From DATGMS01 sp035303945 (GTDB taxonomy: Bacteria; Bacteroidota; Bacteroidia; Cytophagales; Cyclobacteriaceae): 64,000 nt of DNA. The stretch spans positions 12,915 through 76,914 of the forward strand of contig DATGQZ010000065.1 in assembly GCA_035303945.1 (NCBI GenBank), given 5' to 3'. The translations under genes and the position numbers were made by a program. Numbering within the stretch: position 1 is the first letter of the stretch; each line of letters opens with the position of its first letter. Below the pieces are notes generated by a model. That model made no database searches. It was not told where the DNA came from and worked only from the letters and a program-made list of their open reading frames with translations. Positions 17,050-25,481 of the stretch are shown here, one piece after another.

Positions 17050-17071
17050 ATAAGAAAATTCATTTTCTTAT
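17050..17071. repeat. 22-bp perfect palindrome, possible operator
   Basis: ATAAGAAAAT and ATTTTCTTAT are perfect 10-base inverted arms separated by TC. It sits between the divergent genes at 16879 and 17117 and ends 10 bases before the -33 element of the 17117 promoter, a typical operator position. It has no T run and so is not a terminator. Confidence 0.55.
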
Positions 17072-17080
17072 TAGGAAAGA

Positions 17081-17109
17081 TTGACATTGTAGAAGTTTAT
17101 TTACTTTTG
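17081..17109 (+). promoter_or_regulatory. promoter of the 17117 gene (TTG-N18-TACTTTTG)
   Basis: TTG at 17081-17083 and TACTTTTG at 17102-17109 are 18 bases apart. The predicted start of transcription is within a few bases of the ATG at 17117, so the message may be nearly leaderless. Confidence 0.5.
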
Positions 17110-17116
17110 TGCCACA

Positions 17117-17437
17117 ATGAATTACCTTTTCCGGATTTTGATCTTCGCAGTAATCATGGGAATTGTTGGGTGGCTACCAACAGTGGAAGAAGGGCGCTTA
17201 ACCGCCGACACCGTGCAGACTGAGGTCCTAGTAGATTCCGACAATGGTTGTCGGCTGGAAGCGGTACTTTTTGTTAAGGCTACTACACCTTTAAAGAAAT
17301 GCTTCTCCCAATTGTTTTTCCAAAGAAGCAAGCCCTTTTCCATAACAGTATATGGCATAGATCATCACAACGAGAAGGATTTCAAATCCCCGCCGATCCA
17401 ACGCCTATTTGAAAGTATTCTCATCCATGCGCCTTGA
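17117..17437 (+). CDS. small hypothetical exported protein (106 aa)
   Basis: The product starts with a hydrophobic signal or anchor segment (NYLFRILIFAVIMGIVGWL, residues 2-20) followed by a short polar domain with two cysteines, at about residues 45 and 62. No family is recognised. It has a good promoter directly in front and a perfect palindrome upstream, which supports it as a real, regulated gene. It could continue into an operon with the membrane protein at 17519 (81-base gap). Confidence 0.5.
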   Translation: MNYLFRILIFAVIMGIVGWLPTVEEGRLTADTVQTEVLVDSDNGCRLEAVLFVKATTPLKKCFSQLFFQRSKPFSITVYGIDHHNEKDFKSPPIQRLFESILIHAP

Positions 17438-17518
17438 CGCTTCCCCAGTCAACCCTATTTTGTTCCTGATCAGCGATGAAGCCCTCCGTGAGGTGCTTCC
17501 AGTTACTACTTTGTTTTG

Positions 17519-17995
17519 ATGAAATCCTCAATGATTGAAAATCTTATTTATACATTTCTTCTTAGCATTTCTCCTTTGGGTGAAGCCCGAACAGGTATAC
17601 CTTATGCTATACTACAAGGAGTTCCTTTTTTCTTGGCCTTTGTAATTGGCCTGCTGGGGAACCTGTTGATTTTTCCGCTTCTGACATGGTTGATTGACAC
17701 CTTTAGTGCTAAACTTTGGCCTAACAGGCTCTACCGTAAGGGTGTTATTCATTTATCCAAACGTGCTAAAAAAGGTGTTGGACCCAATATCCATAAGTAT
17801 GGTTTTTGGGCTTTGATGCTGTTCGTAATGGTGCCCTTACCGGGTACCGGGGCCTACTTGGGGACAATCGCTGCCTATGTGCTGAAGCTTGATAGGGGTA
17901 ATTCCTTTTGGGCTATTAGTCTGGGAGTAGTGGTTTCATGTGTCGTTATGGCTGTGGGGGCTTATTATGGCAACAAAGGCTTAGAGATGCTGTAA
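17519..17995 (+). CDS. Sm_multidrug_ex (COG2426) family membrane protein
   Basis: The 158-residue protein has four or so hydrophobic helices. It carries the family motifs ISPLGEARTGIPYAI near the start and VMVPLPGTGAYLGTIAAYVL at about 100-120. The family is named putative small multidrug export protein, but real transport activity is poorly established. The ATG at 17519 is preferred over the TTG immediately before it. It converges with the DUF1080 gene, whose stop is adjacent. Confidence 0.82.
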   Translation: MKSSMIENLIYTFLLSISPLGEARTGIPYAILQGVPFFLAFVIGLLGNLLIFPLLTWLIDTFSAKLWPNRLYRKGVIHLSKRAKKGVGPNIHKYGFWALMLFVMVPLPGTGAYLGTIAAYVLKLDRGNSFWAISLGVVVSCVVMAVGAYYGNKGLEML

Positions 17996-18688
17996 TCATT
18001 TACTCAACTTTTTAATGGGCGTGATTACGATTTTTCGAAACTCTACCTCTGAGCCTTCCGCCTGAAGGGCTATTTGTCCTTTACGGGCGCTGGCCTCATA
18101 GCCGAAGTTGACCAAGTCGCCATTCACCCACACTTTGACGCTGTCGGCTAAACATTCGATGGTCATGCTGTTCCATTCTCCAACCTGATTTTCCGATCCG
18201 TCCGTTAAGTTGAGGATACGACGGTTTTTGCCTTCTATAATGCCCCAATCTTCTTCCGGACCACGACGTGCGACCATGTCGGGTACTTTAATGTCTTCTA
18301 CAATACACCAAAAATCCCCTGCATTTTCATGCATCATCTGGACTTCAATGGACTTGGGAAACATGTCGTAGAGGGCACGGGGGGTGGAGGCATGTACCAA
18401 TACACCGCAATTGCCCGGCGTTCCTGCAAAACGGTATTCCACTTCTAGCCGATAATTGTCGTATTCTTCTTCCGATAGGAGATGGCCATTGGGCGTACCT
18501 AGGCTCACAAGCTTACCATCTCTCACCAAAAATGGCTTTACTGCATCTTGATTCTTATCCAGTTCCGGTACATCCATATACCACCCGCTAAGATCTTTTC
18601 CATTAAAAAGGCTTTTGGAGGAGGTGCAGGAGGCTAAGCTGACAGCAAGGGAAAGCAGAAAGGTAAATGAGGTATAATGGGCTTTCAA
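17996..18688 (-). CDS. DUF1080 (3-keto-disaccharide hydrolase-like) lipoprotein
   Basis: The protein is a concanavalin-like beta-sandwich of the DUF1080 family, now linked to hydrolysis of 3-keto-glycosides. Visible signatures are LFNGKDLSGWYM near the mature N-terminus and the NCGVLVHA and GEWNSMTIECLADSVKVWVNG segments. No in-frame ATG fits. A TTG at 18688 gives a standard 21-residue lipoprotein signal ending in SLASC, which I prefer to a TTG 12 codons earlier (18724). The real substrate is unknown. Its upstream region is shared with the gene at 18888 and contains a Crp/Fnr-like box. Confidence 0.82.
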   Translation of the reverse strand: MKAHYTSFTFLLSLAVSLASCTSSKSLFNGKDLSGWYMDVPELDKNQDAVKPFLVRDGKLVSLGTPNGHLLSEEEYDNYRLEVEYRFAGTPGNCGVLVHASTPRALYDMFPKSIEVQMMHENAGDFWCIVEDIKVPDMVARRGPEEDWGIIEGKNRRILNLTDGSENQVGEWNSMTIECLADSVKVWVNGDLVNFGYEASARKGQIALQAEGSEVEFRKIVITPIKKLSK

Positions 18689-18807
18689 TGATTCGTTATT
18701 TTGGTTGAACGAACTAATATACAATAATTTAGGAGCATCTGTCTCTAAGGTATTAATTTTATCCTTTTTGTAATCAGCTTAGGTGGCAAAACGTATTCGT
18801 CAAATAA

Positions 18808-18825
18808 ACATGACTTTTATCATGT
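18808..18825. promoter_or_regulatory. putative Crp/Fnr box upstream of the 18888 gene
   Basis: ACATGA-CTTTTA-TCATGT is a perfect 18-bp inverted repeat with the Crp/Fnr core TGA-N6-TCA. Its centre (18816.5) is about 64 bases before the start predicted from the -7 element at 18868, a typical class I activator distance. Confidence 0.6.
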
Positions 18826-18867
18826 TTTGATCTACCCCTTATCAGTTAACCGGCTTGTAGCCTTATC

Positions 18868-18875
18868 TACTTTTG
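18868..18875 (+). promoter_or_regulatory. candidate promoter of the 18888 gene, -7 element
   Basis: TACTTTTG matches TAnnTTTG. The predicted start of transcription is about 7 bases before the ATG at 18888, so the leader is very short. Confidence 0.45.
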
Positions 18876-18887
18876 CATAAATAACAG

Positions 18888-19529
18888 ATGGCTATGCAGG
18901 TGTTATCAAGGACAAATCAGCAGTTTTTATTTCCTCGTGAATTAATTAAGAGCCACTCTTTTGAAAAGGTGCCTTTTGATTTTCAAGACCGGCTTCTTCA
19001 TGATGCTGACAAGGAAGCTACTGATGTGGTGGCCCATCAACCCACGCTCTATACGGCAAAGTTGACCGGTATCCTCGATTGGTTGCATGGTTTAAAAAAC
19101 CCCGGCATCCTGGAAGAAAAACCCTGTATTACACCACTGCTACTATATGAGGAAGGGTTATGTTTAGATCGCGTACTGTTACATTATGAAGGGAATCCGC
19201 AATCCGCGCAGTTGATCAGGCGTTTTGTTGCGTTGTTTGACTTAGCCCTCCGGAAAAGCAGTGTTACCATCATTTCACCCAGCTTCATTCCTAAGTCGAA
19301 ACTAAAGGAGGAGCAGGATCTTATCCAGATGGTAAATACAGTTGCATCGGAAACCTCATTTATAAAATTTAATTTCAGCAGAATTGGGGATTTTTGGTCT
19401 TATGCAGTCAAACATGAATATACCTTACTGGTAACTACTAAAAATTATCAGGCGGATTTGGCGAAAATCCTTTTCCATTTCTATAAAGGAGGCATGTGGT
19501 ACGATAAGCTATCATTTTACTTGTCATAA
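18888..19529 (+). CDS. hypothetical protein, possibly universal-stress-protein-like, Crp/Fnr-box controlled
   Basis: This 213-residue soluble protein has no signal or membrane segment and I do not recognise it firmly. The middle contains strand-helix-strand units (DRVLLHYEGNPQSAQLIRRF, then SSVTIISPSF) and the end has a strand (YTLLVTTKN), in a layout like a degenerate universal stress protein. The glycine-rich nucleotide loop is not clear. ATG at 18888 or 18894 are both possible. It has a perfect Crp/Fnr-like box upstream and sits immediately before the cbb3 oxidase operon, which carries its own similar box, so a role in microaerobic physiology is a reasonable guess. Confidence 0.6.
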   Translation: MAMQVLSRTNQQFLFPRELIKSHSFEKVPFDFQDRLLHDADKEATDVVAHQPTLYTAKLTGILDWLHGLKNPGILEEKPCITPLLLYEEGLCLDRVLLHYEGNPQSAQLIRRFVALFDLALRKSSVTIISPSFIPKSKLKEEQDLIQMVNTVASETSFIKFNFSRIGDFWSYAVKHEYTLLVTTKNYQADLAKILFHFYKGGMWYDKLSFYLS

Positions 19530-19538
19530 GCCATTAAA

Positions 19539-19556
19539 ACATGATAAATGTCATGC
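19539..19556. promoter_or_regulatory. putative Crp/Fnr box upstream of the ccoI operon
   Basis: ACATGA-TAAATG-TCATGC differs from the box at 18808 only in the last base of the arm and the central six. The centre (19547.5) lies about 42 bases before the start predicted from the imperfect -7 element CAACTTTG at 19577-19584, a class II activator position. Confidence 0.6.
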
Positions 19557-19599
19557 TTTTTATCCCTATATTAAAACAACTTTGTCAAAATAGTTCAAA

Positions 19600-22011
19600 A
19601 TGAATGTAAAAGATCATCAAATAACAACATGCTACCACTGCGGGGAAGAATGTCGTGAGGAGATACTTCATTTTGACAATAAAAATTTCTGCTGCACAGG
19701 TTGCCAACTCGTCTTTGAAGTGCTGCAGGAAAACGAAATGGGAAGCTATTACGATATTGCTCCCAATCCCGGACCCACCCAAAAATCCGCTACAGGAGAA
19801 AGCAATCGCTTCGATTACCTGGATGATGAGGACGTGGTTCGTAAGCTCCTTGACTTTTCTGACGATAAAGAAAGCCACATTACCTTTACCATTCCTGTTA
19901 TCCATTGTGCCTCCTGCATCTGGTTATTAGAAAACCTGCACAAAATCAATCCTGGAATTATCTCCGGGCGGGTCAATTTTATCAAGAAGAAGGTACAGAT
20001 AAAGTATGTTCCTCAGGCAATTTCCTTAAAAGGTGTGGTGCAGCTTTTAGCTATTATAGGCTATGAGCCGTCGATCAACCTCTCCGATTTGGAGGCGCAG
20101 GCAAAGCCAAAAACAGACAAAAAAACGATTTATAAATTAGCGGTCGCCGGTTTTTGTTTTGGGAACATGATGTTTTTCAGCTTGCCCGAATATTTTTCAG
20201 AAGCCGAGCTTTTGGGCAGTCAGTTCCAAGGTTTGTTCAATTACCTCAATGTGTTTCTGGCATTGCCCGTGTTTTTTTATGCTGCTACCGACTACTATAA
20301 ATCTGCTTGGCTGGCACTGAAAAACAAGACAGTCAATATGGATGTGCCTATCGTTCTTGGCATTTTTGCCCTGTTTTTTTATTCCCTTTATCTCATTTTG
20401 GTACTGGGTGAAGCCGGGTATATGGACACCTTGGGTGGTTTGTTGTTCTTCTTGCTGATTGGCAGGATTTACCAACAGAAGACCTACGATACCCTCTCAT
20501 TCGATCGGGATTACAAGTCTTATTTTCCTATGGCGGTTACCAGGCTGGTGCAGGATAACGAAGAAGTCATTCCTCTGGCCAAGTTAAAGGTGGGGGATGT
20601 TATCAAAGTAAGAAACAACGAGCTTATCCCCTCTGACAGCATTTTGCTTCAAGGTGATGCCCATATCGATTACAGCTTTGTAACTGGAGAAGAAGTGCCT
20701 GTAGCCAAAAGAACGGGGGACTTGATCTACGCTGGAGGCAGACAAAAAGGTGGCCCTATTTCCCTTGCGGTGCAAAAGCTTCCCTCACAGGGCTATCTTA
20801 CAGGTCTTTGGAATAATGGGGCTTTTGAAAAAGAAAAGGTACATTCGCTGGAGTCTTTAGCCACGCAAACGAGCAAGTGGTTTACGTTGATTGTTTTGGC
20901 CACCGCATTTACCTCGTTGGCAGTATGGAGTTTTTCAGACACTTCCATAGCGCTCAAAGCTTTTACTTCCGTTCTCATCATTGCCTGTCCTTGCGCCTTG
21001 GCCATGTCCACACCTTTTACACTAGGCAATACGCTGAGGGCTTTTGGAAGAAGCAAACTGTATCTGAAAAACGCAGCTGTAATCGAACGTATGGCAATGG
21101 TGGACACCGTAATTTTTGATAAGACGGGTACCTTGACTGCTCCTGCCAATGCCTCCGTGGAATTTGTAGGTGAAGCACTTTCTGCAGAGAGCCGCCAGAT
21201 CATCAAATCCATGGTAAATCACTCTACCCATCCCTTGAGCAATAGAATCAACAGCTGGCTGAAGGATGAAAAAGGAGCGCTTTTGGAGCGGGTGGAGGAA
21301 ATACCAGGAAGGGGGCTTAGCGCGATTTATAAGGGACAAGCAATACGTTTGGGTTCAGCAGTATTTACTGGAGCGAGTATGGATTCGGAGAGAGAGGGTG
21401 GCAATCATGTATACCTAACGGTGGAAGAACAGCCATTGGGCTATTTCTTTATCCAAAGCGGCTTAAGGGAGGACGCCGCTGCTGTAGTCGCTCAGCTTGG
21501 AAAGAGCAAGTCTATACACCTGCTGTCTGGAGACCATTCTCATGAACGTGCACATCTTCAAAAGGTATTGGGGGAAGAGGTTAAGATGAATTTCAAGCAA
21601 GGTCCGGAAGACAAACTTAAGTATGTAACGCGGCTGAACCTAAAAGGTGCTACAACCATGATGCTTGGCGACGGTTTGAATGATGCCGGTGCCTTGAAGG
21701 AAAGTCATGTTGGAGTTGCTGTCACGGACCGGATCACCAATTTTTCTCCCGCCAGCGATGCCATTATGGATGCGGAAGTGTTTGGAAAGATCCCGGCTTT
21801 CCTGGCATTTGCCAAAACCAGCCGTAGGATTATCAAAGCCAGTTTTGGGCTCAGCTTCGCTTATAATGTCGTGGGGATCAGCTTTGCGGTGCAGGGGTTG
21901 TTGAGCCCGGTTTTTTGTGCGGTGATCATGCCCGCCAGCAGTATCTCGGTGATCTTATTCACCACCCTGACAACCAAATACATGGCATACAAAAAAGGAT
22001 TAACGAAATAA
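19600..22011 (+). CDS. ccoI: copper-type P-type ATPase for cbb3 oxidase assembly
   Basis: CcoI/FixI (803 residues) is a P1B heavy-metal ATPase that supplies copper to cbb3 oxidase across the inner membrane. The N-terminus has a cysteine-rich metal-binding module (CYHCGEE and CCTGC, residues 11-35), then a heavy-metal-associated domain with HCASC near 104-108. The catalytic parts are TGEEVP (actuator), CPC at 463-465 in the membrane, DKTGT at 507-511 (phosphorylated Asp507) and GDGLNDAG near 690. It is the first gene of the locus and follows a Crp/Fnr-like box. The next gene starts 8 bases later. Confidence 0.93.
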   Translation: MNVKDHQITTCYHCGEECREEILHFDNKNFCCTGCQLVFEVLQENEMGSYYDIAPNPGPTQKSATGESNRFDYLDDEDVVRKLLDFSDDKESHITFTIPVIHCASCIWLLENLHKINPGIISGRVNFIKKKVQIKYVPQAISLKGVVQLLAIIGYEPSINLSDLEAQAKPKTDKKTIYKLAVAGFCFGNMMFFSLPEYFSEAELLGSQFQGLFNYLNVFLALPVFFYAATDYYKSAWLALKNKTVNMDVPIVLGIFALFFYSLYLILVLGEAGYMDTLGGLLFFLLIGRIYQQKTYDTLSFDRDYKSYFPMAVTRLVQDNEEVIPLAKLKVGDVIKVRNNELIPSDSILLQGDAHIDYSFVTGEEVPVAKRTGDLIYAGGRQKGGPISLAVQKLPSQGYLTGLWNNGAFEKEKVHSLESLATQTSKWFTLIVLATAFTSLAVWSFSDTSIALKAFTSVLIIACPCALAMSTPFTLGNTLRAFGRSKLYLKNAAVIERMAMVDTVIFDKTGTLTAPANASVEFVGEALSAESRQIIKSMVNHSTHPLSNRINSWLKDEKGALLERVEEIPGRGLSAIYKGQAIRLGSAVFTGASMDSEREGGNHVYLTVEEQPLGYFFIQSGLREDAAAVVAQLGKSKSIHLLSGDHSHERAHLQKVLGEEVKMNFKQGPEDKLKYVTRLNLKGATTMMLGDGLNDAGALKESHVGVAVTDRITNFSPASDAIMDAEVFGKIPAFLAFAKTSRRIIKASFGLSFAYNVVGISFAVQGLLSPVFCAVIMPASSISVILFTTLTTKYMAYKKGLTK

Positions 22012-22019
22012 GAAGCTAC

Positions 22020-22202
22020 ATGGAAATTATATTTCTTCTCATCGGAATAAGCTTGGTACTGGCAGTGGGCTTCCTGTTCCTGTTTTTTAGGGCCATGAAG
22101 AGTGGGCAGTACGATGACAGCTATACGCCGTCAGTGAGGATTTTATTTGATCAGAAAACCAAATCACCAAAGAATAATACAACGTCTACTAAATCTAAGT
22201 AA
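22020..22202 (+). CDS. ccoS: cbb3-type cytochrome oxidase assembly protein CcoS
   Basis: This 60-residue protein has one N-terminal transmembrane segment (EIIFLLIGISLVLAVGFLFL), then the conserved FRAMKSGQYDD motif of CcoS, where a short cytoplasmic tail begins. CcoS is needed to insert heme and copper into cbb3 oxidase. The ATG at 22020 is 8 bases after the ccoI stop. A longer frame from 21915 would overlap ccoI and is rejected. The stop is 1 base before ccoNO. Confidence 0.9.
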   Translation: MEIIFLLIGISLVLAVGFLFLFFRAMKSGQYDDSYTPSVRILFDQKTKSPKNNTTSTKSK

Positions 22203-22203
22203 C

Positions 22204-24348
22204 ATGTCAGAATTAACATCTGGAGCGACCCTGGAGAAGTTCAGTTACGACAACAAAATCGTAAAGTACTTCGGCGTGGCTACCCTTGTTTGGGGGCTCA
22301 TCGGAATGCTTGTGGGGCTTTTAGCTGCTGTTCAGCTGTTTTTCCCAGAAGCCAATTTAAACAATCCCTATACTACCTTCGGTAGAATTAGGCCCTTGCA
22401 CACCAATGCGGTAATTTTCGCATTTGTTGGCAACGCAATTTTTGCTGGGGTGTACTACTCCATGCCTAGGCTGCTTAAAGCCCCCATGTGGAGCAAAAAG
22501 CTGAGCTGGGCACACTTTTGGGGATGGCAGTCGGTCATTGTGCTAGCCGTTATCACGCTGCTGTTGGGTATCACCACGTCCAAAGAATATGCGGAGCTTG
22601 AATGGCCTATTGACATTCTTTTGGCTTTGGTTTGGGTGGCTTTCGGTGCCAATATGATTGGGACGCTGCTTCACAGACGGGAGAGGCATATGTACGTGGC
22701 GATATGGTTTTATTTGGCCTCTTTTGTTACTGTTGCTGTACTACACATCTTTAATTCCCTAGCGCTGCCTGTTTCTTTCCTAAAAAGTTATTCTGCCTAT
22801 GCAGGGGTTCAGGATGCCTTGGTGCAGTGGTGGTATGGTCACAATGCCGTGGCTTTCTTTTTGACCACTCCCTACCTGGGGCTGATGTACTACTTTCTTC
22901 CCAAAGCTGCCAATAGACCGGTATATTCCTACAAACTTTCTATTGTGCACTTCTGGGCACTGATTTTTATCTATATCTGGGCTGGCCCGCACCATCTTTT
23001 ATATACCGCACTTCCCGAATGGGCGCAGGTTCTTGGTACTGCCTTTTCCGTGATGTTGTTGGCGCCTTCTTGGGCAGGTATGATCAACGGCCTCCTTACC
23101 TTAAGAGGGGCTTGGGACAAAGTGCGAGTGGACCCTATCTTGAAATTTATGCTGGTGGCGGTCACCGCCTACGGTATGTCTACTTTTGAAGGCCCCTTAT
23201 TGTCCCTTAAAAATGTCAATGCCATCGCACACTATACAGACTGGGTAGTAGCCCACGTGCATATCGGGGCCTTGGGCTGGAACGGTTTCTTGACCTTCGG
23301 CATGCTATATTGGCTATGGCCAAGAATGTGGAAGACCAAACTCCATTCTACCAAACTGGCGAATACCCACTTCTGGCTAGGAACGCTCGGGATCATTTTT
23401 TACGCGCTGCCTATGTACGTTTCTGCATTGACCCAAAGCTTGATGTGGAAGGAATTTAACGAAATGGGCCGATTGGCTTATCCCAACTTCTTGGAAACCG
23501 TTATCCAAATCGTGCCTATGTATATGCTGCGAGCTGTGGGAGGAGCCTTGTACCTGAGCGGTGTATTCATTATGGTATATAACCTTGTCAAAACGGCCGC
23601 GCAAGGATCTTTTGTAGCGGAAGAACATGATGAGGCTCCTGCCTTAACCAAGCTGGTTCCACAGAAGGACGAGTTCTGGCATAGGGTATGGGAAAGAAAG
23701 CCCATTTTCTTTACCATTATGGCCACTGTAGCCATCGTCATTGGAGGTTTGGTAGAGATTGTGCCCACGATCCTGATTAAGTCCAATGTACCCACCATCA
23801 GCAGCGTTCAGCCTTACACTCCGTTGGAACTACAGGGGCGTGACCTATACATCTCGAACGGCTGCGTAGGGTGCCATTCTCAAATGATTCGCCCTTTCCG
23901 TGCCGAAACTGAGCGATATGGGGAATATTCCAAAGCGGGTGAGTTTGTGTACGACCGGCCATTCCTATGGGGATCGAAAAGGACAGGACCCGACCTTCAC
24001 CGTGTAGGCGGTAAATATCCGGACAGCTGGCATTATCATCATATGGTTGATCCAAGAAGCATGTCTCCCGGATCATTGATGCCTCCTTATCCCTGGATGG
24101 TTACCAATACCATGGATCACGCCGATGTCCCGGCTAAGATCAGAACCCTGCAGAAACTGGGCGTGCCCTATCCCGAAGGTTATGATAAGCAGGCTAATGC
24201 TGACCTGGAGAAGCAGGCCGCCCAAATTGTGGCCAACTTGAAGGAGTCAGGTGTAGAAGTCATGCCAAATACAGAAATCGTTGCGCTTATTGCTTATCTA
24301 CAACGGTTGGGTACAGACATAAAAAAAGAACAAACTGCAAATAACTAA
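22204..24348 (+). CDS. ccoNO: cbb3-type cytochrome c oxidase, fused subunits I and II (CcoN-CcoO)
   Basis: The 714-residue product joins the heme-copper catalytic subunit CcoN (about residues 1-480, twelve or more membrane helices) to the mono-heme subunit CcoO (about 510-714). Heme and CuB histidines are seen in RPLHTNAVIF, WYGHNAVAFFL, GPHHLLY and VAHVHIGALGWNG. The CcoO part carries one heme c site NGCVGCHSQMIRPF near residue 554, with the axial Met in SLMPPYPW. The fusion is typical of Bacteroidota. It is the oxygen-reducing, proton-pumping core, used at low oxygen. An upstream in-frame extension to 22147 overlaps ccoS and is rejected. Confidence 0.95.
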   Translation: MSELTSGATLEKFSYDNKIVKYFGVATLVWGLIGMLVGLLAAVQLFFPEANLNNPYTTFGRIRPLHTNAVIFAFVGNAIFAGVYYSMPRLLKAPMWSKKLSWAHFWGWQSVIVLAVITLLLGITTSKEYAELEWPIDILLALVWVAFGANMIGTLLHRRERHMYVAIWFYLASFVTVAVLHIFNSLALPVSFLKSYSAYAGVQDALVQWWYGHNAVAFFLTTPYLGLMYYFLPKAANRPVYSYKLSIVHFWALIFIYIWAGPHHLLYTALPEWAQVLGTAFSVMLLAPSWAGMINGLLTLRGAWDKVRVDPILKFMLVAVTAYGMSTFEGPLLSLKNVNAIAHYTDWVVAHVHIGALGWNGFLTFGMLYWLWPRMWKTKLHSTKLANTHFWLGTLGIIFYALPMYVSALTQSLMWKEFNEMGRLAYPNFLETVIQIVPMYMLRAVGGALYLSGVFIMVYNLVKTAAQGSFVAEEHDEAPALTKLVPQKDEFWHRVWERKPIFFTIMATVAIVIGGLVEIVPTILIKSNVPTISSVQPYTPLELQGRDLYISNGCVGCHSQMIRPFRAETERYGEYSKAGEFVYDRPFLWGSKRTGPDLHRVGGKYPDSWHYHHMVDPRSMSPGSLMPPYPWMVTNTMDHADVPAKIRTLQKLGVPYPEGYDKQANADLEKQAAQIVANLKESGVEVMPNTEIVALIAYLQRLGTDIKKEQTANN

Positions 24349-24362
24349 AAATCGGCGCTGTC

Positions 24363-24554
24363 ATGTATAAGGAAATATTAAGATCAATAGAAGATATAGA
24401 AATCATGCCGATGATTTCCCTGGTGGTGTTCATGCTGTTTTTTATTGGTATGTTCATCTGGGTGATTACGGTAGATAAGGAATATGTGGAGCATATGAAA
24501 GCGCTTCCATTAAATGACGAAGAATCTAAAGGCGTTGAGCATGAAAACAAGTAA
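24363..24554 (+). CDS. ccoQ: cbb3-type oxidase small subunit CcoQ
   Basis: This 63-residue protein has one transmembrane helix (MISLVVFMLFFIGMFIWVIT, about 17-36), followed by a charged tail containing DKEYVEHMKALPLND. CcoQ stabilises the CcoNO-CcoP complex. It lies 14 bases after ccoNO and its 3' end overlaps the start of ccoP by 14 bases, which fits coupled translation. Confidence 0.85.
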   Translation: MYKEILRSIEDIEIMPMISLVVFMLFFIGMFIWVITVDKEYVEHMKALPLNDEESKGVEHENK

Positions 24555-25473
24555 ATCAGCATTTTTAATGGTTCTGGCAGGGCTGGTAGCTGTTCCGGCT
24601 TTTGCTCAGGGAGAAGATCCCGGATTTTTTGGATCTTTGGCAACGATGGACAGCAGCCAATTGACATTGTTGTTTATTGTAGCGGTTGTGTTGGGGCTTA
24701 TTGTCCTACTTTTGATCCTTCTGATCTATCTGATGGCATTCCTAAGCGCAGCCTTAGGCAAGGAGGCCGGCGTAGAGCTAGGTTGGGGGCAATGGTGGAC
24801 AAGCTTCAAGAAAAAACACGTTTCTGGAGAGACTGAAGGAGAAAGTAAGGGGAAAGTCTTAGAACATCACAGTTATGATGGCATTACGGAGCTTGACAAC
24901 TTTATGCCTCCCTGGCTGCAGTATGTTTTCTTCCTGTCCATTGGTTTCGGTATAGTCTACTTTATCAATTATACCGTGCTAGGCTGGGGCAAAACCCAAA
25001 TGGAAGAATACCAAGAAGAGCTGTATGTGGCTCAAATCCAGGCTGAGGCCAGAAAAGTATCCGAAGTAGCAGATATTGATGAAAATACGGTAGTTTACGA
25101 TCGGACTACAGAATCATTAAATGCCGGCAAGTCCATCTTTGATAACAATTGTATGGCTTGTCATGCCAGTGATGGTGGTGGGGGTGTGGGTCCAAACCTG
25201 ACCGATGAATACTGGCTCCATGGAGGTAGCATCAATGATGTGTTCCGTGTGATCAAATATGGTGTGCCGGAGAAAGGCATGATTCCTTGGCAGGATCAAC
25301 TTAGTCCAGAGCAGATGCAGTACGTAGCCAGCTATGTGCTTACGTTACAGGGAACCACTCCTGCTAATCCCAAAGAGCCACAAGGTGAAAAATATGAGCC
25401 TGCGATTGTCGAGCCCCTGGATGCCTTGGGTGAGGATGATATAGAACTTCAGGAGGTTGAAGAAGAACAATAA
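24541..25473 (+). CDS. ccoP: cbb3-type oxidase c-type cytochrome subunit CcoP, single heme site
   Basis: The 310-residue product starts at the ATG at 24541 with a signal sequence (MKTSKSAFLMVLAGLVAVPAFAQ), a membrane helix at about 37-62 and the CcoP N-terminal domain (YDGITELDNFMPPWLQYVFF) with a second helix. One cytochrome c domain follows, with CMACH at 204-208 and the axial Met in KGMIPW. Classical proteobacterial CcoP has two CxxCH sites; only one is present here. A Pro/Glu-rich acidic tail ends the protein. It passes electrons to CcoNO. Confidence 0.92.
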   Translation: MKTSKSAFLMVLAGLVAVPAFAQGEDPGFFGSLATMDSSQLTLLFIVAVVLGLIVLLLILLIYLMAFLSAALGKEAGVELGWGQWWTSFKKKHVSGETEGESKGKVLEHHSYDGITELDNFMPPWLQYVFFLSIGFGIVYFINYTVLGWGKTQMEEYQEELYVAQIQAEARKVSEVADIDENTVVYDRTTESLNAGKSIFDNNCMACHASDGGGGVGPNLTDEYWLHGGSINDVFRVIKYGVPEKGMIPWQDQLSPEQMQYVASYVLTLQGTTPANPKEPQGEKYEPAIVEPLDALGEDDIELQEVEEEQ

Positions 25474-25481
25474 AAAGTCAC

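Noticed and set aside
17996..18724. Longer DUF1080 start at TTG 18724
   Set aside because: The extra 12 residues precede a standard lipoprotein signal that begins well at TTG 18688.
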